Part shown: positions 1 to 8,893 of the stretch, piece after piece
Layout of the letters: each line of letters begins with the position of its first letter
How positions within the stretch are numbered: position 1 is the first letter of the stretch
Assembly (NCBI GenBank): GCA_031278895.1
Contig: JAITJN010000029.1
Span: 1 to 37,037 of the forward strand
Reading direction: 5' to 3'
Length of the DNA: 37,037 nucleotides
Source: Candidatus Endomicrobiellum guadaloupense
GTDB lineage: Bacteria; Elusimicrobiota; Endomicrobiia; Endomicrobiales; Endomicrobiaceae
Notes under the pieces: generated by a model
Databases searched by the model: none
The model's input: the letters and a program-made list of their open reading frames with translations, nothing else
Told to the model about the DNA's origin: nothing
Program-made: the position numbers and the translations under genes

Positions 1-273
1 TATTTCCGCAAAGTCCAAATGTATTACTGGATTTGTTCTAGTCCAGTCCCATTTGTCATATATATACAATCCTTCAAATATCTTTTTATTCCCTTTAAAC
101 AACTCTTTAAACGTACTTATCAATAATGACTTCCCAAATCTTCTTGGTCTTGATAGAAAATATACTCTCCCGCTATTTATCAATTTGTATATATGTTCTG
201 TCTTGTCTACATATATTGCTCCATCATTGCGTAACACTCCAAACGTTTGCGTCCCTATTGGTAGTATTTTCAT
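1..273 (-). CDS. AAA-ATPase-like / PD-(D/E)XK nuclease family protein, N-terminal part (cut by window edge)
   Basis: Reading the minus strand from an ATG at 273 gives 91 codons with no stop to the window edge. The protein begins MKILPIGTQTFGVLRNDG, continues with IYVDKTEHIYKLI, and then has the phosphate-binding loop variant FLSRPRRFGKSLL around residues 38-50, followed by STFKELFKG. This is the N-terminal signature of the AAA-ATPase-like family (PF09820), which usually carries a C-terminal PD-(D/E)XK nuclease-like domain and runs to about 500-600 residues. The rest of the gene lies outside the window, so intactness cannot be judged. A purine-rich ribosome-binding site (AAGGAAG) lies just upstream of the ATG, and a TATAAT-like element on the minus strand is at 333-338. 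These genes are often multicopy in host-associated bacteria; their cellular role is not settled. Plus-strand open frames across this stretch are shadows. Confidence 0.8.
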   Translation of the reverse strand, partial: MKILPIGTQTFGVLRNDGAIYVDKTEHIYKLINSGRVYFLSRPRRFGKSLLISTFKELFKGNKKIFEGLYIYDKWDWTRTNPVIHLDFAEI

Positions 274-448
274 TCTTTCTTCCTTTATTCTTAACTATAT
301 TACTAATACCTTTTCTTTTATCTTTCTACCTTATTATACCAATTTTTTAATTCTTTTCTTTGCAGTTTCTCTCAAGAGTTTTGGACATTCAATTCTCTTT
401 TGCCAAAATGAGGTTTCTATTTTTATCATAAAACTCGACTGGCAGAAT

Positions 449-478
449 TTGACTGGTTTGTCACACTTTATGTATAAT
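449..478 (+). promoter_or_regulatory. sigma70-type promoter of rpsT
   Basis: TTGACT (449-454), an 18-bp spacer and TATAAT (473-478). The transcript would start near 485, leaving an untranslated leader of about 33 nt before rpsT. A GACTGG direct repeat (437-442 and 451-456) overlaps the -35 region; its meaning is unknown. Confidence 0.7.
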
Positions 479-517
479 CAGATTGTGTTGTAAACAAGTT
501 TCGGAGGAATACATTAA

Positions 518-805
518 ATGGCAAAACTTAAAACCGGCAGACATACATCTGCTCTTAAAGAGGCAAGAAAAGCAGAGAAAAGAACTGAAAGAAATTCCAG
601 CATTAAAAGTAAAATAAAAACCTCAATAAAGAGAGTTGAAGAAGCTGTAAAAAAAGGTGATGTTAAAGTTGCGTTAGAGCAATTAGCTGCAGCTTTTTCA
701 GAGTGGGATAAGGCTGCAAAAAAGAACGTTGTTCATTTTAAATCCGCTTCAAACCAAAAAGCAAGACTGGCAGAGCTTGTATCTAAAATAGAGAAAGAGA
801 AATAA
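518..805 (+). CDS. rpsT: 30S ribosomal protein S20
   Basis: A 95-residue, very lysine/arginine/alanine-rich protein with the three-helix S20 pattern. It starts MAKLKTGRHTSALKEARKAE and has KSKIKTSIKRVEEAV in the middle, typical of the primary 16S rRNA-binding protein of the small subunit. Length is within the family norm (about 85-95). A strong ribosome-binding site (CGGAGGAAT) precedes the ATG. The gene stands alone with its own promoter and ends in a 17-bp hairpin shared with the converging holA transcript, a usual monocistronic arrangement for rpsT. Confidence 0.95.
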   Translation: MAKLKTGRHTSALKEARKAEKRTERNSSIKSKIKTSIKRVEEAVKKGDVKVALEQLAAAFSEWDKAAKKNVVHFKSASNQKARLAELVSKIEKEK

Positions 806-820
806 ATTTTTTTGCAACCA

Positions 821-858
821 CAAGAAACGCTTGTTCTTTTTAGAACAAGCGTTTCTTG
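821..858. terminator. bidirectional intrinsic terminator between rpsT and holA
   Basis: Perfect 17-bp inverted repeat (arms 821-837 and 842-858) with a TTTT loop. It sits between the converging ends of rpsT and holA. T-rich sequence follows on the plus strand, and the reverse complement of an A/T-rich stretch follows on the minus strand, so it can serve both genes. Confidence 0.9.
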
Positions 859-871
859 TTTGTATAATTTT

Positions 872-1891
872 TTATTTACATATAAACAATACGGCCTTTT
901 CTAAAGCAGACATTCCATCATTACCGCCAGTTTTAATAGACATATCAGCCTGCAACACAATCTTTAAGCTTTCTTTTAAAGTTTTTGTATTGTGTTTTTT
1001 AAGATTTGAAAAAAATGCATTGGCATAAAAGCTGTGTATTCTAAGGGTTAAGGCAACTTCAGGAATAGACATCTTCTGTTCTTCTAACATACTCTTAGCA
1101 TTTAGCATTTTTCTAACTGAAGAAGATATTGCAGAAAGTATCACTACAGGTTCTTCGCCTTCATTTAAGAGTTTTTCTAAAATAAATACTGCGCGTTTTA
1201 AGTTCTTAGATTCAAGCTCAGAAGACAAAGCATAAATATTTACTTCTTTTGTATATCCTCCAACTTTCTCTAGATCTTCCTCTTTAATTTCTTTTTTATT
1301 TTTTCCAACATATAGAGATAATTTTTCTATTTCGTTCGAAATGTTCAATAAATCCGTACCGTTTTCTTCAACAATAGTTGAAATCAAATTATAAGATGCA
1401 AACTTTCCCCTGCTTTGTAACTCTGTTTTTATAAATTCTTTAGCTTCATTTTCATATTGTTTTCTGCAATCTACCGTAACACAGTTTTTTGAAGAAAAAC
1501 AAGTATTTATAAGTTCTTTACGTTTTGATATGGTTTCTTTTTTATAGTTATCCAAATAGACAAGAACAAGGCAAGATGTAGAAACAATATTTGATAAGTA
1601 TCCTGTTATGCATTCGGCATCTACAGATTTCATCTTGTTTAAGTCTTTTACTATAACAAGTCTTCTATCGCTTAAAAAAGGAAGCGTCTGAATCGCATTT
1701 AGAATATCTACAGAATTTGAGTCACAAGCATAAAAAACTTCTCTATTTAAATCATCTACAGCAAGTATCTTTTCTATTTTGTTAAGACACATATCTATAA
1801 GATAAGATTCTTCGCCTGCAAGTAAATATACAGGCGAAGTTTTTTTTGATTGTATTAATTTATTGAAATCTTGAATTTTTAAAATAGGCAT
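872..1891 (-). CDS. holA: DNA polymerase III, delta subunit
   Basis: A 339-residue protein with the HolA layout: N-terminal PVYLLAGEESYLIDMCLNKIE (residues about 19-39), a nucleotide-fold region containing LPFLSDRRLVIVKDLNK, and a C-terminal helical collar domain ending SALEKAVLFICK. The delta subunit opens the beta sliding clamp within the clamp-loader complex. Like bacterial delta generally, it lacks a functional Walker A. It is the last gene of the barrel-eno-holA minus-strand unit, 22 bp after eno. Its ribosome-binding site is weak (AGTGA), so translation may partly depend on eno. Recognition is from sequence pattern; divergence in this family is high but length and order fit. Confidence 0.88.
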   Translation of the reverse strand: MPILKIQDFNKLIQSKKTSPVYLLAGEESYLIDMCLNKIEKILAVDDLNREVFYACDSNSVDILNAIQTLPFLSDRRLVIVKDLNKMKSVDAECITGYLSNIVSTSCLVLVYLDNYKKETISKRKELINTCFSSKNCVTVDCRKQYENEAKEFIKTELQSRGKFASYNLISTIVEENGTDLLNISNEIEKLSLYVGKNKKEIKEEDLEKVGGYTKEVNIYALSSELESKNLKRAVFILEKLLNEGEEPVVILSAISSSVRKMLNAKSMLEEQKMSIPEVALTLRIHSFYANAFFSNLKKHNTKTLKESLKIVLQADMSIKTGGNDGMSALEKAVLFICK

Positions 1892-1913
1892 TGAAAATCA
1901 CTTTTATAATATT

Positions 1914-3218
1914 TTACTTTATGCTTGAAAAAACTGCTTTTCCTAAATAGCTTGCTTTTGATGCAAGTTCTTCTTCTATTCTAAAAAGCTGATTATATTT
2001 ACACATTCTGTCTGTTCTTGAAGCAGACCCTGTTTTGATCTGTCCAGTATTTAATGCAACTGCTAAATCTGCAATTATAGTGTCTTCAGTTTCTCCTGAA
2101 CGATGAGACATAATTGCTGTATATCCAGACTTATAAGCCATTTGAACTGCAGATACAGTCTCTGAAAGAGAGCCTATTTGATTAACCTTTATAAGAATTG
2201 AATTTGCAATACCTTTGTCTATACCTTCTTTAAATATTTTCGTATTTGTTACAAAAAGGTCATCTCCAACAAGCTGGACTCTTGATTTTAATTCTTGAGT
2301 AAGAGATTTCCAACCATCCCAGTCAGATTCACCCAACCCATCTTCTATAGAGATTATAGGGTATTTCTTCAAAAGATTTTCATAGAAAACAATCATGTCT
2401 TTTGAAGTTTTTACTTTGTTTTTTACTTCTCCTTCAAGAGTATATTTGCTATTGTCATAAAGCTCACTTGCAGCAACGTCTAAAGCAAAGACTATATCTT
2501 TACCTACTTCATATCCAGCTGCTTTTGCAGCTTCACATATTACCTCTAAAGCCTGTTCGTTAGATGTTAAATTAGGCGCAAATCCACCCTCATCTCCAAC
2601 ACCTGTTGCAAAACCTTTGCTATTTAATACTTTTTTCAAGCTATGAAAAACTTCGCAGCCAGTTCTTAATGCTTCATGAAAATTTGGAGCATTTACAGGA
2701 GCAATCATAAATTCCTGTAAATCAACATTGTTATCAGCGTGTTCCCCACCATTTATAATATTCATTAAAGGGACGGGCAAAATATAATTATCGCTTTTTA
2801 TTCCATAAGTTTTTCTGACATATTCATATAGAGGGAGTTTATTTGAAATCGCTCCAGCTTTAGCGCATGCAAGAGAGACTCCAAGAATAGCATTAGCACC
2901 TAAATTACTTTTAAAATCTGTACCGTCCAGCTTTATCATTGTTCCATCTATTTTTTGCTGTTCAGTTACATCAAAACCGACTACTTTTGGGAATATTTCA
3001 TTATTAATATTTGCAACAGCTTTTAAAACGCCTTTACCGCCAAATCTTTTCTTATCGCCATCTCTAAGTTCCAGAGCTTCTCTCGAACCTGTTGAAGCTC
3101 CGGAAGGAACAGCTGCCCTACCTAAAGTTCCGTCATCCAATAAAACATCCACTTCAACAGTAGGATTTCCGCGTGAATCAACAATTTCTCTTCCTAAGAT
3201 CTTTTTAATTTTTGCCAT
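1914..3218 (-). CDS. eno: enolase (phosphopyruvate hydratase)
   Basis: Catalyses 2-phosphoglycerate to phosphoenolpyruvate in glycolysis, in the cytoplasm. The 434-residue length is standard. Visible hallmarks are the N-terminal [15 protein letters not shown], the GASTG loop, [11 protein letters not shown], the Mg-binding [14 protein letters not shown] and GDDLFVTN segments, the family signature [14 protein letters not shown], and the active-site loop [18 protein letters not shown]. An excellent ribosome-binding site (GAGGAGGTAGTT) lies before the ATG. The start is 11 bp after the stop of the upstream barrel protein, so the two are probably cotranscribed, an unusual partner for enolase. holA follows 22 bp downstream. 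Confidence 0.97.
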   Translation of the reverse strand: MAKIKKILGREIVDSRGNPTVEVDVLLDDGTLGRAAVPSGASTGSREALELRDGDKKRFGGKGVLKAVANINNEIFPKVVGFDVTEQQKIDGTMIKLDGTDFKSNLGANAILGVSLACAKAGAISNKLPLYEYVRKTYGIKSDNYILPVPLMNIINGGEHADNNVDLQEFMIAPVNAPNFHEALRTGCEVFHSLKKVLNSKGFATGVGDEGGFAPNLTSNEQALEVICEAAKAAGYEVGKDIVFALDVAASELYDNSKYTLEGEVKNKVKTSKDMIVFYENLLKKYPIISIEDGLGESDWDGWKSLTQELKSRVQLVGDDLFVTNTKIFKEGIDKGIANSILIKVNQIGSLSETVSAVQMAYKSGYTAIMSHRSGETEDTIIADLAVALNTGQIKTGSASRTDRMCKYNQLFRIEEELASKASYLGKAVFSSIK

Positions 3219-3229
3219 AACTACCTCCT

Positions 3230-4633
3230 CTACGCATTTGCTTTATTGTCACTACCTTTGTTTGAGTCATCAGATTTTTCAACTAACATTTCAAAAAATT
3301 TAGTAGCAAACGTTCCACCAAGAACGCTATTATCTGAACAAACTTCAACATTTACAGTATCTGAGTTTATTTCAGTTATAAAAACCGCTGCTTCTGTCGA
3401 GTCTAAACAACAATTCTCAAAACTCTTGCCAAAATCAAAAGCTATTATATATCCCTTTTTAAAGTTTTTATGTGTTATTCTTGTTTTTAACTCTTTTAGT
3501 ATCTCAATAGTTTTGTCAAAACAATTTTTTTTTGACATTGAAAAACTCTTGCTGAATCTTTTAATTTTGTCAGAATTGAATTTTTCAATTGAATAACCTA
3601 AGAATCTATTTATGCGACTAAATAAGTCAAAGGAAACTCTAAGCATTCCAGATGCGCCTTTTCTCTCACCCGCGTAAAATTGCGCACTTAAATCAAAATA
3701 GAAATCCTTAAAGCTATCTAAAACGCCTGCCTCGCCTATACCACTTCCTCCTTCTAGCTTGGGAGACATGTCTTGAGAATTATTAATCTTAACTATTCCT
3801 GCTTTCTCGTATTCCCAGGCTGCTCCACAATAAGCTTTAGTATGCACACCAAACACAAACGACAAGCGCGTCCCTACTCGTAGACGTCGGGAATTAATAT
3901 TTTCAAAACTAAAACTATTCCCATTATTTAAATTAATATCTTTACTTCCAATCTTAGTAAAGAAATATTTCCCGTAAGTATCAATTTTTGAAATACTACT
4001 TATTTTAAATACAACACCTGCCCCTAAATGACATCCTTCATATAAAGATCTATAATCATACATTATACTTACATCATTTAAATACATTTCAAAGTTTGTT
4101 TGATTGAAACCTAATCTGCCTGAAAATTCCCAGTAAAAAATGTTTTTAAAATTAATATGCCCGAGCAATCCGCCTCCATAATAATAAGATTGTCCATAGG
4201 AATGTTTTGGTGAATCGCTATACCCATTGTAAGAGCTCAAACCATGTTCAAAAAATGGCCCTAGCGTCAATTCTACAACATAAATATTAAAACTTTTTGC
4301 TAATCCAACAATTAAAGATGTTGCAGCTAAATCAACGCGATTATCTTGAGAATCTGTTTTATATTTGGACTCTCCAGTAGACCCTGCTCCAAATAAAGTA
4401 ATGCTGCCAGTACTATTTGGAGACACAGATGAAACTGCATCCATTACGCTTTTATCTGCTGCAATATCAGCTCCTTGATTTAAAAGAGCAAAGTTTGCAG
4501 CAGCACCTTGGGAATAAGAATAATCATTTCCTGTAGCATATATTCTCACTGCAAATATTTGTAAGAAAAAGATAACTGAAAGTATTAAAAAATATTGCTT
4601 AAAGTTAAAAGGGTTTATAAAACAACTATTCAT
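3230..4633 (-). CDS. outer-membrane autotransporter-type beta-barrel protein with a C-terminal extension
   Basis: 467 residues. Residues 1-33 form a signal peptide (hydrophobic core [16 protein letters not shown], likely cleavage after IYA). Residues about 45-338 look like an autotransporter beta-barrel: alternating aromatic/hydrophobic strands, GPFFEHG at 125-131, and a last strand [13 protein letters not shown]. The stretch [25 protein letters not shown] matches the pre-barrel linker of the large autotransporter in this window (ILFVNRSLDLLADKGIREAVDTVSS), so the two are paralogues. There is no passenger domain. Instead about 125 residues follow the barrel (345-467), with two adjacent cysteines (CC, 408-409) and a hydrophilic Ser/Asp/Lys/Asn tail; I do not recognise this domain. 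A barrel normally ends at the C-terminus, so the extension is odd. It heads the unit that includes eno and holA. Confidence 0.75.
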   Translation of the reverse strand: MNSCFINPFNFKQYFLILSVIFFLQIFAVRIYATGNDYSYSQGAAANFALLNQGADIAADKSVMDAVSSVSPNSTGSITLFGAGSTGESKYKTDSQDNRVDLAATSLIVGLAKSFNIYVVELTLGPFFEHGLSSYNGYSDSPKHSYGQSYYYGGGLLGHINFKNIFYWEFSGRLGFNQTNFEMYLNDVSIMYDYRSLYEGCHLGAGVVFKISSISKIDTYGKYFFTKIGSKDINLNNGNSFSFENINSRRLRVGTRLSFVFGVHTKAYCGAAWEYEKAGIVKINNSQDMSPKLEGGSGIGEAGVLDSFKDFYFDLSAQFYAGERKGASGMLRVSFDLFSRINRFLGYSIEKFNSDKIKRFSKSFSMSKKNCFDKTIEILKELKTRITHKNFKKGYIIAFDFGKSFENCCLDSTEAAVFITEINSDTVNVEVCSDNSVLGGTFATKFFEMLVEKSDDSNKGSDNKANA

Positions 4634-4669
4634 TTTTGAAATTCCTAAAAAATGCTATGATATTGAAAT

Positions 4670-4685
4670 AGAATTATACAATTCT
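4670..4685. promoter_or_regulatory. palindrome covering the -10 box of the barrel-eno-holA unit
   Basis: Perfect inverted repeat AGAATT-ATAC-AATTCT. On the minus strand it contains a perfect TATAAT (4673-4678), with TTGTTT 17 bp upstream as a weak -35. It lies in the 109-bp divergent region between the barrel gene (minus) and ldh (plus), so a repressor site is possible. On the plus strand TTGAAA near 4694 could be the -35 for ldh. Confidence 0.45.
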
Positions 4686-4742
4686 TTGTAGATTGAAACA
4701 AGATAATTCAAAACTCTTTAATAATAAAATTGGAGGTTATAA

Positions 4743-5690
4743 ATGTTAAAATTATCACCAAAAGTTTGTATTGTTGGCTGCGGGAATGTTGGAATGCGTT
4801 ATGCTTATTCAATGATGATAGGCGGCGTAGCAAGAGAAATGGTTCTTGTAGACTATAACAAAAAAAAAGCAGAAGGCGAGGCCATGGATCTCTCACATGG
4901 CGCTCCTTTTGTGTCACCTATAAAGATATATTCTGGAGACTATCCCGATACTGCGGATGCCGACTTAGTAGTAATAACAGCCGGGAGAGGACAACAACCA
5001 GGCGAAACAAGAACAGATTTGCTTAAAGGTAATATAGAAATTTTTAAAACAATAGTACCTGAAATAGTAAAGCATTCGCCAAAAGCAATTATATTAGTTG
5101 CTACAAACCCTGTTGATGTTTTGTCTTATATCACATATAAAATATCCGGGAAACCTTCTCAAGAGGTAATAGGCTCAGGAACTGTACTTGATTCTTCAAG
5201 ATTTAGATATTTAATCAGCAAAGAATTAAATGTAGATTCAAGAAACATACACGCATCTATATTTGGAGAACATGGAGACAGCGAATTTCCAATGTGGAGT
5301 AAAGCTATAATCGGAGACGTGTTTTTTAAAGATTATTTTGAGGATCAAGATAAGGAAAAAGGAGAATATAAACTTAAAGAACTATTTGAAGATGTCAGAG
5401 ATTCTGCTTATGAAATTATAGAGAAAAAAGGCGAGACTTCTTATGGAATAGGATTATCGCTGACTAAAATATCAAAAGCTATTTTAAGAGATCAAAACAG
5501 TGTGTTGCCTGTGTCATCTCTTCTTGAAGATTACTACGGAATAAGTGATGTCTATTTAAGCGTACCTGCAGTTTTACATAAGAATGGAATAAGGCAAGTT
5601 ATGAAGGTCGAATTTGCACAAGACGAGCTTAAAGCCTTAAAAAATTCAGCTGATAAATTAAAAAAACTCATAAAAGAATGTGGGTTTTAG
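4743..5690 (+). CDS. ldh: L-lactate dehydrogenase
   Basis: A 315-residue NAD-dependent 2-hydroxyacid dehydrogenase: Rossmann motif GCGNVG (12-17), catalytic GEHGDS (175-180, His177), and substrate-binding Arg in DSSRFR. The specificity loop reads GRGQQPGETRTDL (81-93). Glutamine where malate dehydrogenases have arginine, and PGETR rather than PGMTR, point to pyruvate/lactate. It would regenerate NAD+ by reducing pyruvate in fermentation. A textbook ribosome-binding site (TTGGAGGT) precedes the ATG. It is divergent from the barrel-eno unit and first in a same-strand run to nadA. Specificity is inferred from the loop; malate activity is the alternative. Confidence 0.9.
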   Translation: MLKLSPKVCIVGCGNVGMRYAYSMMIGGVAREMVLVDYNKKKAEGEAMDLSHGAPFVSPIKIYSGDYPDTADADLVVITAGRGQQPGETRTDLLKGNIEIFKTIVPEIVKHSPKAIILVATNPVDVLSYITYKISGKPSQEVIGSGTVLDSSRFRYLISKELNVDSRNIHASIFGEHGDSEFPMWSKAIIGDVFFKDYFEDQDKEKGEYKLKELFEDVRDSAYEIIEKKGETSYGIGLSLTKISKAILRDQNSVLPVSSLLEDYYGISDVYLSVPAVLHKNGIRQVMKVEFAQDELKALKNSADKLKKLIKECGF

Positions 5691-5731
5691 ATACTGCAAG
5701 AAAGACATAAATTTTAGGACGATACAAAGAA

Positions 5732-7087
5732 ATGAAAACTGAAACAGCACCTTTAAGTTTAGGCACAGAAAATATAAGCAAGCTTTTAATAAAATATGCT
5801 ATCCCAGCTATTGTGGCAATGCTTGCAACTTCTCTCTATAATGTTACAGACAGCATATTTATAGGACATGGCGTTGGAGTAGACGCGCTGTCTGGACTTT
5901 CTATTACTTTTCCAATAATGAATTTAAGCGTAGCATTCGGATCACTAATAGGTGTTGGAGCTGCAGCTCTCCTTTCAATAAGACTTGGGCAAAAAGATTA
6001 TGAAGCAGCAAATTATATTTTAGCCAATGTTGTTTTATTGAACATAATAATTGGCGTTTTGCTTTCTGTGCTTGTACTTTTTTTTTTAGATCCAATACTT
6101 ATCTTTTTTGGAGCAAGTCCTAAAACACTCCCACATGCTCACGATTTCATGGTTATTATTATGATTGGCAATATTATCCCTCATATATATATGGGACTTA
6201 ATGCTTTGATACGCTCAGAAGGCTATCCGAAAAAAGCAATGATTGCCACTATTATAACCATATTGATAAACCTTATTCTTAACCCTCTATTTATTTTTAA
6301 ATTTGACTGGGGAATACAAGGCAGCGCTTTTGCTACAGTTATATCTCAAACTCTTGTACTATCATGGCAAATATATTTCTTTACAACAAAAGACAGTTTC
6401 ATGTATTTTCAAAAGAAATTCTTTTCTTTAAAGACGAATATTATAAAAGGAATTTTCTCCATCGGCCTCTCTCCTTTTATTTTAAATGTGCTTAGTTGTG
6501 TAGTTATAATACTTATAAATAAAAATCTTTCCATATACGGAGGAGATCTTGCAGTCGGTGCATATGGGATAGTAAACCGTGTATTATTTGTGCTTGTTAT
6601 GATTGTTTTAGGATTAAACCAAGGAATGCAACCTATAGCCGGATACAATTATGGAGCAGGACTTTATCACCGAGTGACAGAAGTATTAAAAAAAACAACT
6701 ATTATAGCCGTAGGTATTATGACATTTGGATCTTTAATTGCTGAATTATTCCCACAGTCTGTATCATCTTTATTTACTTCAGACAGAGAACTTATAAGTG
6801 TAACATCTGTTGGAATGCGATATGTACTTATGACTTACTGTTTAGTAGGTTTCCAAACAGTAGCGATAACATTTTTTCAAAGCATTGGCAAAGCTTATAT
6901 ATCTATTATTCTATCTTTATCAAGACAGGCAATAATTTTAATTCCTTTACTGCTTATAATTCCAAAATACTTTGGAGTAACTGGAGTATGGCTTACTATG
7001 CCTATTGCTGATCTTGGAGCGTTTATAGCAACTATTATTGTTATGCACTATCAGTATAAAATTTTTATAAGAAATGGAATAATGTAA
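5732..7087 (+). CDS. MATE-family multidrug/Na+ antiporter (MepA-like)
   Basis: 451 residues with about 12 hydrophobic segments. The N-terminal half opens LGTENISKLLIKYAIPAIVAMLATSLYN, followed by VTDSIFIGHGVGVDALSGLSITFPI, the classic MATE start. The second half has the matching LNQGMQPIAGYNYGAG segment. The two pseudo-symmetric halves and overall length fit the family. MATE proteins export cationic drugs or metabolites using Na+ or H+ gradients; the substrate cannot be read from sequence, but NorM/MepA-type is the best description. It begins 41 bp after ldh with only a weak ribosome-binding site (AGGA) and is followed 21 bp later by the kinase-like gene, so it is probably part of the ldh-to-nadA transcript. 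Confidence 0.92.
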   Translation: MKTETAPLSLGTENISKLLIKYAIPAIVAMLATSLYNVTDSIFIGHGVGVDALSGLSITFPIMNLSVAFGSLIGVGAAALLSIRLGQKDYEAANYILANVVLLNIIIGVLLSVLVLFFLDPILIFFGASPKTLPHAHDFMVIIMIGNIIPHIYMGLNALIRSEGYPKKAMIATIITILINLILNPLFIFKFDWGIQGSAFATVISQTLVLSWQIYFFTTKDSFMYFQKKFFSLKTNIIKGIFSIGLSPFILNVLSCVVIILINKNLSIYGGDLAVGAYGIVNRVLFVLVMIVLGLNQGMQPIAGYNYGAGLYHRVTEVLKKTTIIAVGIMTFGSLIAELFPQSVSSLFTSDRELISVTSVGMRYVLMTYCLVGFQTVAITFFQSIGKAYISIILSLSRQAIILIPLLLIIPKYFGVTGVWLTMPIADLGAFIATIIVMHYQYKIFIRNGIM

Positions 7088-7108
7088 ACACAGACAGGAG
7101 GTTTTGCT

Positions 7109-7705
7109 GTGGAAAGAAAATTTGCAATAACAATTGCTAGACAATACGGTAGCGGCGGTCTTATGATAGCTGAACGATTGTCTCACATCCTAGGTATTCC
7201 ATTTTATGACAAAGCTCTCTTACAACTAGCATCAAAGAAAAGTACTCTTGGAGAATCGTTATTTGAAAAGGCCGATGAATATAAAAAATTTTTAGCAGCT
7301 GAATTATTTGAGAATATCTTTAATACAAACCCAATACTTGACGACTCACTATTTAAAATTCAAAGCGACGTTATAAAGCAGATTGCAAGAAAAGAATCAG
7401 CAATATTTGTTGGCAGATGTGCTGATTACGTTTTAAGAGAACACTTCAACTGCATAAGCATATTTATCTTTGCAAATATAGAAGAAAGAGTAAAAAGAGT
7501 AAGTTTAAGAAGTAATATTTCACATGAAAAAGCTGAAAAGCTTATTTATCATACGGATAAAGAGAGAGCTAAGTATTACAATTATTATACGCAAAAAATT
7601 TGGGGCATAGCACACTCTTATAATTTATGTATAGATTCTTCTATATTAGGTATAGATGAAACTGCTTCTTTTATACGATATTTTATAGAAAAAAAGTTTA
7701 AATAA
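7109..7705 (+). CDS. cytidylate kinase-like family protein
   Basis: 198 residues. The N-terminus FAITIARQYGSGGLMIAERL (5-24) is the P-loop variant of the cytidylate-kinase-like family (PF13189), followed by IPFYDKALLQLA, FVGRCADYVLRE and IFIFANIEERVKRV, which line up with NMP-kinase core and lid elements. True Cmk proteins are longer and have a different P-loop, so the phosphate acceptor is uncertain and could be a nucleotide or another small metabolite. The start is GTG at 7109, chosen because a strong AGGAGG lies 8 nt upstream and the protein begins right at the family core. It follows the MATE gene by 21 bp. Confidence 0.85.
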   Translation: MERKFAITIARQYGSGGLMIAERLSHILGIPFYDKALLQLASKKSTLGESLFEKADEYKKFLAAELFENIFNTNPILDDSLFKIQSDVIKQIARKESAIFVGRCADYVLREHFNCISIFIFANIEERVKRVSLRSNISHEKAEKLIYHTDKERAKYYNYYTQKIWGIAHSYNLCIDSSILGIDETASFIRYFIEKKFK

Positions 7706-7762
7706 ATATATAATTATAAATAGCGTTGTCTTCTAGTGTATATATAACTAAAGGGAATAATC

Positions 7763-8893
7763 GTGACTGAACATTCTGGAGATTCGTCTTTAATCGCCAC
7801 TGCTAAGTATTGTAAAATTGGTAATGTTATTCTTGAGTCCACAAAACAGCTAAGAGATGTTACAATTGCATATGAAACTTATGGTATATTAAACGAGAAA
7901 AAAAATAATGCCATACTCATAACACATGGATTTTCAGGTGACGCTCACGCCGCAGGATTTCACGAACATGAAGCAAAGCCTGGCTGGTGGAGCAATATGA
8001 TAGGGCCTGGAAAGGCTTTTGATACTTTCAAATATTTCGTAGTATGCTCAAATGTTTTGGGTGGATGTGCAGGAAGTACAGGGCCATCATCTATAAATCC
8101 AAGTTCAAACAAACCTTACGCTCTAGATTTTCCAACAATAACTATTGCGGACATGGTTCATTGCCAGAAAAAACTCATAGATTTTCTTGAAATAGATAAG
8201 CTCCTTGCAGTAGCAGGGGGCTCTATGGGAGGAATGCAGGTTTTACAATGGGCAGTTTCATATCCTGAAAAAATATGCTCAGCAATACCTATTTCAACAA
8301 CAATGAAACATTATCCTCAACAAATCGCATTTAATGAGGTTGCAAGACAATCTATAATGGCAGATATATCTTGGAACAATGGGAATTATTACAACCAACC
8401 CCATCCTCAAAGAGGTCTTGCAATAGCTAGAATGATAGGACATATAACCTACATGAGCGATAAGTCAATGCAGGAAAAATTTTCAAGAAATCTTAAAGAT
8501 AAAAACCATACATTTAAATTCACTTCAGACTTTGAAGTTGAAGGGTACTTGAAATACAGAAGCGATACTTTCGTAAAAAGATTCGATGCTAATTCATATC
8601 TTTATATTACAAAAGCTATGGATTATTTTGATGTATCAGGAAATAAATTTTTACCTAATGCTAAAAATAAAGACATTAAATTTTTGGTCATATCTTTTTC
8701 TTCTGATTGGCTCTACCCTCCTTATCAGTCAGAAAATATAGTAAAACAATTAACTTTTAAAGGATATAACACAACATATGTTGAAATAAAATCAACTTAT
8801 GGTCACGACTCTTTCTTAGTTGAAATAAAAAACCAAACAAAGCTAGTTATACATTTTCTTGAAAAAGTTTCTAAAGAGGTTTTATATGACTGA
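7763..8893 (+). CDS. metX: homoserine O-acetyltransferase (MetX)
   Basis: A 376-residue alpha/beta-hydrolase-fold acyltransferase that activates homoserine for methionine synthesis. Hallmarks are THGFSGDAHAAG (54-65, oxyanion region), NVLGGCAGSTGPSSINP, the nucleophile elbow AGGSMGG (Ser154), the Asp region SDWLYPPYQS and the C-terminal catalytic His in TYGHDSFL. Whether acetyl- or succinyl-CoA is used cannot be settled from this, but the MetX fold most often uses acetyl-CoA. The start is GTG at 7763 with AAAGGGA upstream. metW overlaps its last 8 bp, the conserved metX-metW pairing, so translation is coupled. Confidence 0.93.
   Translation: MTEHSGDSSLIATAKYCKIGNVILESTKQLRDVTIAYETYGILNEKKNNAILITHGFSGDAHAAGFHEHEAKPGWWSNMIGPGKAFDTFKYFVVCSNVLGGCAGSTGPSSINPSSNKPYALDFPTITIADMVHCQKKLIDFLEIDKLLAVAGGSMGGMQVLQWAVSYPEKICSAIPISTTMKHYPQQIAFNEVARQSIMADISWNNGNYYNQPHPQRGLAIARMIGHITYMSDKSMQEKFSRNLKDKNHTFKFTSDFEVEGYLKYRSDTFVKRFDANSYLYITKAMDYFDVSGNKFLPNAKNKDIKFLVISFSSDWLYPPYQSENIVKQLTFKGYNTTYVEIKSTYGHDSFLVEIKNQTKLVIHFLEKVSKEVLYD

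Noticed and set aside
53-493. 146-codon plus-strand open frame before rpsT
   Set aside because: Its first half is antisense to the AAA-ATPase-like gene, which shows clear family motifs on the minus strand; no ribosome-binding site and no recognisable protein.
4743-5690. Malate dehydrogenase for the ldh gene
   Set aside because: The specificity loop has Gln and PGETR as in lactate dehydrogenases, not the Arg and PGMTR of malate dehydrogenases.
8859-8885. Upstream ATG for metW
   Set aside because: Adds nine residues unlike the family; the ATG at 8886 has the ribosome-binding site and the usual overlap with metX.
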